A DNA stretch of 27,156 nt, from assembly GCA_937858775.1 (NCBI GenBank), contig CALLYX010000422.1, forward strand, positions 1 to 27,156, given 5' to 3'. Positions 23,041 to 27,156 of the stretch are shown piece by piece. Both the position numbers and the translations under genes were made by a program. Below the pieces are notes generated by a model, which saw nothing but the letters and a program-made list of their open reading frames with translations, was not told where the DNA came from and searched no databases. The DNA comes from an uncultured bacterium (GTDB lineage: Bacteria; Auribacterota; Tritonobacteria; UBA1439). Within the stretch, counting starts at the first letter, position 1; each line of letters starts with the position of its first letter.

Positions 23041-23370
23041 CTATTTCCTGCGCGGGCGGTTGTTCTTGAACGCCATGGACTTGTTGTGGGAGATGCTGCT
23101 CCACTTGTATTTCCGCGCGACGTTGGTGTAGGTGAGCTGCGTCCGCGCGTCCATCTTCTTGTCCATGCACGTCTGGCAACACTGGAACATCCCGAGGGCC
23201 TTGAAGTCCGGGTCGGCGGAGAGGGTGCTCTCCGGGACCTCGCGGCCGAGCGCCCTGCCGCAGCAGACGCACCGCGTCGCGGACTCATGGACGACCGCCT
23301 TCTCTTCCGCGCGGGCGACGCCCAACGCGGATGCGAGCATGAAAACCGCCATCGCGATCGCCGCTCTCAT
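23041..23370 (-). CDS. Small exported protein with paired CxxC motifs
   Basis: 109 aa. ATG 23370 is preceded by GGAGGGGA, and residues 1-~20 form a signal peptide (MRAAIAMAVFMLASALGVAR ending in A). The mature part contains RCVCCGRALG and, ~35 residues later, FQCCQTCMDKK, which together can supply two CxxC pairs as in a zinc ribbon or a redox/metal site. The C-terminus is basic (MAFKNNRPRRK). I do not recognise the family. A strong promoter lies just upstream, so it is an independently expressed unit. Confidence 0.7.
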   Translation of the reverse strand: MRAAIAMAVFMLASALGVARAEEKAVVHESATRCVCCGRALGREVPESTLSADPDFKALGMFQCCQTCMDKKMDARTQLTYTNVARKYKWSSISHNKSMAFKNNRPRRK

Positions 23371-23400
23371 CGGCTCCCCTCCGCCATCTTCCACAATCCG

Positions 23401-23429
23401 AATATAGCCGAGCGGATGGCCGTTGTCAA
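23401..23429 (-). promoter_or_regulatory. Strong sigma-70 promoter for the small CxxC protein
   Basis: Minus strand TTGACA (23429-23424), 17-base spacer, TATATT (23406-23401). The start would fall near 23394, giving a ~24-base leader with a good ribosome site. Confidence 0.7.
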
Positions 23430-23661
23430 GATTCCACCCGCGCCCGGAACGGCGGAAGGCGCGGGGGCCGGATTCACCCGGCCCGCTTGAACGGCGCTAT
23501 GACCCGCGCCGCCGCCGGGAAAACGCGCGGCCCGCGCATGCCGCGCGCCGGGTGAAGGCGCGGAACACGTATCCGCCATTTCGGGTTTCAGCCGAGGCGC
23601 GCCGGTCCGAACGTCTTTCTTCGATCGGGAAGGCCCTCGGAAGAAAGGCGAGGCCGGGGAT

Positions 23662-24207
23662 ATGAAAAAGACGCTCCCGTTGGAGCACGCCTACCGTCTC
23701 ATCAACCACGGCCCGGTGACGCTCCTGACGACGCATTACCGGGGCCGCCGGAACGTATGCACCATCGCCTGGGCCATGCCTGTCGACGCCGCGGTGGTGG
23801 CCGTGGTGGTCTCCGCCGGCAATTACAGCTTCAGGGCCGTGCGGGAGACGGGGGAGTTCGTCCTGAATATCCCCGGCCGGGGGCTCCTGGGGGCGGTCCT
23901 CGGCTGCGGAAGCGTCTCGGGGGAGGCGTGCGACAAGTTCCGGCGGTTCGGCCTCACCCCGATCAAGGCCCGGAAGGTGAAGGCCCCGCGTATAGCGGAG
24001 TGCATCGGCCACTTGGAATGCCGCGTGATCCCCGGGCACGGTAAGCTCGCGCGGGAACACGACCTCTTCCTCGCGCGCGTGGAGGCGGCGGCGGTCGAGC
24101 GCGGCCTCTTCGGCGCGCAGTGGAAGATCGATGAACCCCGCGCGCGCACCCTTCACCACCTCGGCGGAACCGCGTTCGGGGTTCTAAGCGGGCGCCGCCC
24201 GCGGTAG
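23662..24207 (+). CDS. Flavin reductase-like FMN-binding split-barrel protein
   Basis: 181 aa. HGPVTLLTTHYRGRRNVCTIAW at the N-terminus, NYSFRAVRETGEFVLNIPG in the middle and SGEACDKFRRFGLTP, then AECIGHLECRV, follow the order seen in flavoredoxin/flavin reductase-like (FMN-binding split barrel) proteins. These bind FMN and often exchange electrons with partner oxidoreductases. The single Cys in GHLECRV fits the family. AAGGCGAGG-like purine sequence precedes ATG 23662. A strong terminator follows the gene. The physiological partner is unknown. Confidence 0.82.
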   Translation: MKKTLPLEHAYRLINHGPVTLLTTHYRGRRNVCTIAWAMPVDAAVVAVVVSAGNYSFRAVRETGEFVLNIPGRGLLGAVLGCGSVSGEACDKFRRFGLTPIKARKVKAPRIAECIGHLECRVIPGHGKLAREHDLFLARVEAAAVERGLFGAQWKIDEPRARTLHHLGGTAFGVLSGRRPR

Positions 24208-24224
24208 GACGGTCCCCGGGGAAC

Positions 24225-24259
24225 AAAAAGAGCGGCCGCGTGCCGCGGCCGCTCTTTTT
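24225..24259. terminator. Bidirectional intrinsic terminator
   Basis: 16-bp perfect stem (24225-24240 with 24244-24259) and 3-base loop; A5 on the left and T5 on the right give a U tract on either strand. It sits between two convergent genes and serves both. Confidence 0.92.
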
Positions 24260-24279
24260 ATTTCGTTGTCGAACGCCGT

Positions 24280-24579
24280 CTACTGAATCGCGGGCTTCTC
24301 CGCGCCCGTGTCGGCCTTCGGGGCATCCTGCGTCGTGGGCGCGCTGCTCGTCGTCGCCGGGGCGGCGCCCTCGGCGGCCTTCTCCGCCTTGACGGCCTCG
24401 CCTGCATCCGCCTCGGGCTTCACCGCGTGGACCGCCGCCTCCGGGGCGGGAGCGGCTTCGCTCGACGTGACCGCCTCTGACGTTGTCGCAGGGCTCTCCG
24501 CCGCCTGTTCCTGGGCGGTCAGCACGCCGCAGGCGCAAACGCCAAGAATCACCACCACCGCCGTAACCCAACTTCTCAC
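24280..24579 (-). CDS. Ala/Glu/Pro-rich small exported protein
   Basis: 99 aa from GTG 24579, preceded on the minus strand by AAAGGAGGG. Residues 1-~22 are hydrophobic (VRSWVTAVVVILGVCACGVL). The rest is a low-complexity Ala/Glu/Pro/Thr sequence (EAAPAPEAAV, KPEADAGEAVKAEKAAEGAA, TQDAPKADTGAEK). The Cys pair at the end of the hydrophobic segment could mark a lipoprotein, but the lipobox is not canonical. No homologous family is recognised. It could be an envelope spacer protein or a disordered regulator. Confidence 0.62.
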   Translation of the reverse strand: MRSWVTAVVVILGVCACGVLTAQEQAAESPATTSEAVTSSEAAPAPEAAVHAVKPEADAGEAVKAEKAAEGAAPATTSSAPTTQDAPKADTGAEKPAIQ

Positions 24580-24623
24580 GATCTCACCCTCCTTTCCGAT
24601 TTCGATGAGATCTTCGCGGATCG

Positions 24624-24644
24624 CGCACGAACCGCGATCGTGCG
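24624..24644. promoter_or_regulatory. Inverted repeat between promoter and start of the Ala-rich gene
   Basis: CGCACGA (24624-24630), 7 bases, TCGTGCG (24638-24644), directly downstream of the -10 box. It would overlap the transcription start, so it could be an operator or a 5' leader hairpin. Confidence 0.5.
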
Positions 24645-24645
24645 A

Positions 24646-24675
24646 AGTATACAACATCCGCCTTCGAAATGTCAA
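24646..24675 (-). promoter_or_regulatory. Strong sigma-70 promoter for the Ala-rich small protein
   Basis: Minus strand TTGACA (24675-24670), 18-base spacer, TATACT (24651-24646). Both hexamers are consensus or near it, and the leader to GTG 24579 is ~60 bases. Confidence 0.72.
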
Positions 24676-24748
24676 AAAAAATGTCGTCCGCGCCGCGCCG
24701 CCCCAAAGGCCGCCGGGGAAAGATCGCTACCTTATCCCCGGGAAACGA

Positions 24749-24949
24749 TTACGTCGTGAGAAAGGGCCTGATCCTCCTCAGGATTCCTTTCCCGATGCCG
24801 GGGACCCGGTCGAGATCGTCCACGCTTCCGAACCAGCCGTGCGTGTTCCGGTACGCGACGATGCGCGCGGCCCTCTTGGGGCCGATCAGCGGAAGCCGCT
24901 CGAGGGTCTTCGGCGAGGCCCGATTGATGTCCACCGCGCACATCTTCAT
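24749..24949 (-). CDS. ComEA-type helix-hairpin-helix domain protein
   Basis: 66 aa. It contains VDINRASPKTLERLPLIGPK and RIVAYRNTHGWFGSVDDL, then VPGIGKGILRRI: two HhH motifs in the order of the ComEA/competence DNA-binding domain. In ComEA this domain binds incoming DNA, but here no membrane anchor or signal peptide is seen in the short form. I chose ATG 24949 because GAGGT precedes it by 8 bases; the in-frame upstream stretch (to TTG 25141) is Arg-rich with unlike codon use and I judge it non-coding. It could equally be a longer protein with an unrecognised N-terminus. Confidence 0.68.
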   Translation of the reverse strand: MKMCAVDINRASPKTLERLPLIGPKRAARIVAYRNTHGWFGSVDDLDRVPGIGKGILRRIRPFLTT

Positions 24950-25169
24950 CCCGGCCGACCTCGCGTACGCCGCCCGCGGCCGGCCCCTGCATCGCCCCGC
25001 GCCTGGAAGGGCCGCGCGGCTTCGGCGGATACGCCCAAGGCAATTAGAGCACACGGGGCTCGAAAAGAGAACAAGAGAAGACCGCCCGTACGGCCCACGC
25101 CCCGCGGGTCTGTCCGCCCGCCCGCGGCCCCGTGGGAGCAAAAGGTTCGCCTAAATCAGCCCCGGTGGG

Positions 25170-25175
25170 TATAAT
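25170..25175 (+). promoter_or_regulatory. Consensus -10 box upstream of lon
   Basis: Perfect TATAAT. No good -35 (TTCGCC at 25146-25151 is weak). A start near 25182 would leave the ATG at 25186 almost leaderless but give ATG 25201 a proper leader with a ribosome site. Confidence 0.5.
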
Positions 25176-25200
25176 GGCGGGGAATATGGAAGGGACGCAG

Positions 25201-27156
25201 ATGCCCGACAACGTGGCCGCGCTCGACGACTCCCTGAAGATCCCCATCCCCCGCGAGATCGGCATCCTGCCGCTTCGGGACACGGTGATTTTCCCGTTCA
25301 TGATCACGCCCCTTCTCGTGGGGCGGGAGAAGTCTGTGCGTCTCATCAACGACTGCCTCGCCGGGGACAAGATCGTGGGGCTCGTCACGCAGCGGAAGAC
25401 CGATGTCGAGGACCCCCGCCCCGGCGACCTCTACTCCTGCGGGACGGCCTGCAAGATCCACAAGATGATCCGTTACCCGGACCAGCGGGTCAATATCATC
25501 GTCCAGGGGCTCCAGCGCTTCCGGGTGGAGGGGTTCGTGCAGGAGGATCCGTTCTTCAAGGCCGCGATCGCCACCCTCGAGGAGATCGTCGCGTCGGACA
25601 TGGAGATGCAGGCCCTCACCCGGAGCGTCTCCAACCAATTCCAGAAGATACTGGCCCTTTCCCCGCTCCCGGCGAAGGAGCTGCACATGTCGGTTCTCAA
25701 CATCACCGAGCCGGGGAAACTCGCGGATTTCATCGTCTCGAATATGGACGTGGAGATAGCCCGGAAGCAGGAGATCCTGGAGGAGCTCGACGTCAAGTCG
25801 CGGCTTAAGAAGCTCCTCTTCGCCATCGACAAGGAGATCGAGATCCTCGAGCTCGGGACCAAGATCCAGTCGAGCGTACAGAGCACCATCTCGAAGGGGA
25901 TGCGCGAGCATTACCTGCGCGAGCAGATGAAGGTGATCCAGAAAGAGCTCGGCGAGGGGGACGAGCAGTCGCGCGAGGTGAAGGAACTCGAGGAGGCGAT
26001 CGCGAAGGCGAAGATGCCGCCCGAGGTCGAGGAGGCCGCCCGGAAGGAGCTCGGCCGCTTCGCGACGATCAATCCCGCCGCCGCCGAATACACGGTCTCC
26101 AAGACTTACCTCGAATGGCTCGCCGCGCTCCCGTGGTCCGCGGCGACGAAGGACTCGCTCGACATCCGGCGGGCGAAGAAGATTCTCGACCGCGACCATT
26201 ACGACCTCGAGAAGGTCAAGGAGCGGATCCTGGAATACCTCGCGGTCCGCAAGATCAAGAGGGACAGCAAGGGGCCGATCCTCTGCTTCGTCGGCCCGCC
26301 GGGGGTGGGGAAGACCTCGCTCGGGCGTTCGATCGCGGCGGCGATGGGCAGGAAGTTCATACGCGTCTCGCTCGGCGGCGTCCGGGACGAGGCGGAGATC
26401 CGCGGCCACCGGCGGACATACGTGGGCGCCTTGCCAGGGCGGATCATCCAGAACATAAGGAAGTGCGGCGCGCGGAACCCGGTCTTCATGATCGACGAGG
26501 TGGACAAGATCGGGATCGATTTCAGGGGCGACCCGTCCAGCGCCCTCCTCGAGGTGCTCGACCCGGAGCAGAACTTCGGCTTCTCGGACCATTACCTCGA
26601 GGTTCCCTTCGATCTCTCCCAGGTGATGTTCATCACCACGGCGAACATTCTCGACCCGATCCCCCCCGCCTTGAAGGATCGCATGGAGGTCATCGAGCTC
26701 CCCGGTTACGCGGAGGAGGAGAAGATCTCGATCGCGCGCGGCTATCTCATACCGAGACAACTCGAAGAGCACGGCCTCACCCCCCGCCTTCTCTCCTTCG
26801 CCGACGACGCCCTCGTCGGCATCATCCGCGACTACACGCGGGAGGCGGGGCTGAGGAACCTCGAGCGCGAGATCGGCGCGATCTGCCGGAAGGTCGCCAA
26901 GGGGGTGGCCCAGGGGCGGCGGCGGGGCGCGAGGGTGACCCGCGGCGCCCTCAGGCGCTACCTCGGCCCGATCCGTTTCTTCTCCGAGCTCGCCGAGCGT
27001 ACCTCCGAGCCCGGCGTGGCGATCGGCCTCGCCTGGACGCCCGCGGGCGGCGAGATCCTCTTCATCGAGGCGAAGCGCATGAAGGGGAGGAAAGGCCTCA
27101 CCCTTACGGGCCAGCTCGGCGACGTGATGAAGGAGTCCGCGTGGGCGGCCCTGAGC
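25201..27156 (+). CDS. lon: ATP-dependent protease Lon, N-terminal part (truncated at window end)
   Basis: 652 codons with no stop before 27156. The LON N-domain begins IPREIGILPLRDTVIFPFM, followed by a coiled-coil/helical linker (~180-330), Walker A GPPGVGKTS (from residue 365), Walker B FMIDEVDK (Asp432), the sensor/arginine region ITTANILDPIPPALKDRMEV, and REAGLRNLEREIGA. The window ends in TGQLGDVMKESAWAALS, before the catalytic Ser-Lys dyad. Lon degrades misfolded and regulatory proteins in the cytosol. ATG 25201 is chosen over ATG 25186 because GGAAGGGA (25188-25195) lies 5 bases before it and the -10 box at 25170 leaves a suitable leader. Confidence 0.93.
   Translation, partial: MPDNVAALDDSLKIPIPREIGILPLRDTVIFPFMITPLLVGREKSVRLINDCLAGDKIVGLVTQRKTDVEDPRPGDLYSCGTACKIHKMIRYPDQRVNIIVQGLQRFRVEGFVQEDPFFKAAIATLEEIVASDMEMQALTRSVSNQFQKILALSPLPAKELHMSVLNITEPGKLADFIVSNMDVEIARKQEILEELDVKSRLKKLLFAIDKEIEILELGTKIQSSVQSTISKGMREHYLREQMKVIQKELGEGDEQSREVKELEEAIAKAKMPPEVEEAARKELGRFATINPAAAEYTVSKTYLEWLAALPWSAATKDSLDIRRAKKILDRDHYDLEKVKERILEYLAVRKIKRDSKGPILCFVGPPGVGKTSLGRSIAAAMGRKFIRVSLGGVRDEAEIRGHRRTYVGALPGRIIQNIRKCGARNPVFMIDEVDKIGIDFRGDPSSALLEVLDPEQNFGFSDHYLEVPFDLSQVMFITTANILDPIPPALKDRMEVIELPGYAEEEKISIARGYLIPRQLEEHGLTPRLLSFADDALVGIIRDYTREAGLRNLEREIGAICRKVAKGVAQGRRRGARVTRGALRRYLGPIRFFSELAERTSEPGVAIGLAWTPAGGEILFIEAKRMKGRKGLTLTGQLGDVMKESAWAALS

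Noticed and set aside
24950..25141. N-terminal extension of the ComEA-type protein
   Set aside because: Arg-rich, codon use unlike neighbours and only a TTG start; a good ribosome site supports ATG 24949 instead.

Overview
The window is a high-GC bacterial segment with short intergenic gaps. Both ends are truncated: it opens in the 3' end of uvrA and closes inside lon. The lptF-lptG pair, encoding the inner-membrane part of the lipopolysaccharide exporter, points to a diderm (Gram-negative) organism. A bacterial Hel308-type helicase, secreted proteins with long Thr-Pro-Thr-Glu linkers and many small unassigned secreted proteins suggest a poorly sampled lineage (PVC-like or another candidate phylum). 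This is inference: there is no 16S or other decisive marker here. The first 91 bases form a perfect fold-back that overwrites uvrA coding sequence, which looks like a contig-end artefact.

Layout. 1-7280: housekeeping block on the + strand (uvrA end, lptF, lptG, dnaE, a SLOG/LOG-like nucleotide-binding protein, a PlsC-like acyltransferase). 7295-9481: Hel308-like helicase on the - strand, convergent with plsC. 9482-9998: non-coding divergent promoter region. 9999-10307: a Tyr/Pro-rich secreted mini-protein. 10346-14270: a divergent cell-surface glycan locus, with an FkbM-type methyltransferase and a radical SAM/SPASM protein on - and a Wzx/MATE-like flippase on +. 14371-14763: FmdB-type zinc ribbon. 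14856-16687: an RNA-rich stretch in which tRNA-Ser(GCU), tRNA-Ser(CGA), tRNA-Arg(ACG) and tRNA-Ser(GGA) alternate with a DUF2007-like gene, a DUF3566-like membrane protein and tadA. 16773-17235: a frameshifted nucleotidyltransferase remnant. 17232-19776: a tightly overlapping zinc/manganese ABC transporter operon (znuA-znuC-znuB type). 20086-23029: two tandem secreted paralogues sharing a C-terminal domain, the first also carrying a recently duplicated PQQ-like propeller segment. 23041-24949: small exported or single-domain proteins and a flavin-reductase-like protein. 25201-27156: lon, cut before its protease active site.

How the genes work together. LptF and LptG would dimerise with LptB to extract LPS. 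The flippase, methyltransferase and radical SAM gene plausibly build or modify a surface polysaccharide. TadA makes inosine-34 in the tRNA-Arg(ACG) encoded immediately upstream, so substrate and enzyme are neighbours. The ABC operon imports a divalent transition metal. The least explained part is 20-23 kb: two Thr-Pro-linker surface proteins with a shared C-terminal beta-rich module that I cannot assign with confidence. No CRISPR array, phage, transposase or obvious defence system was seen. The best candidates for new biology are this tandem secreted pair, the Tyr/Pro/KVK mini-protein and the small Cys-pair secreted protein, all described from sequence only.
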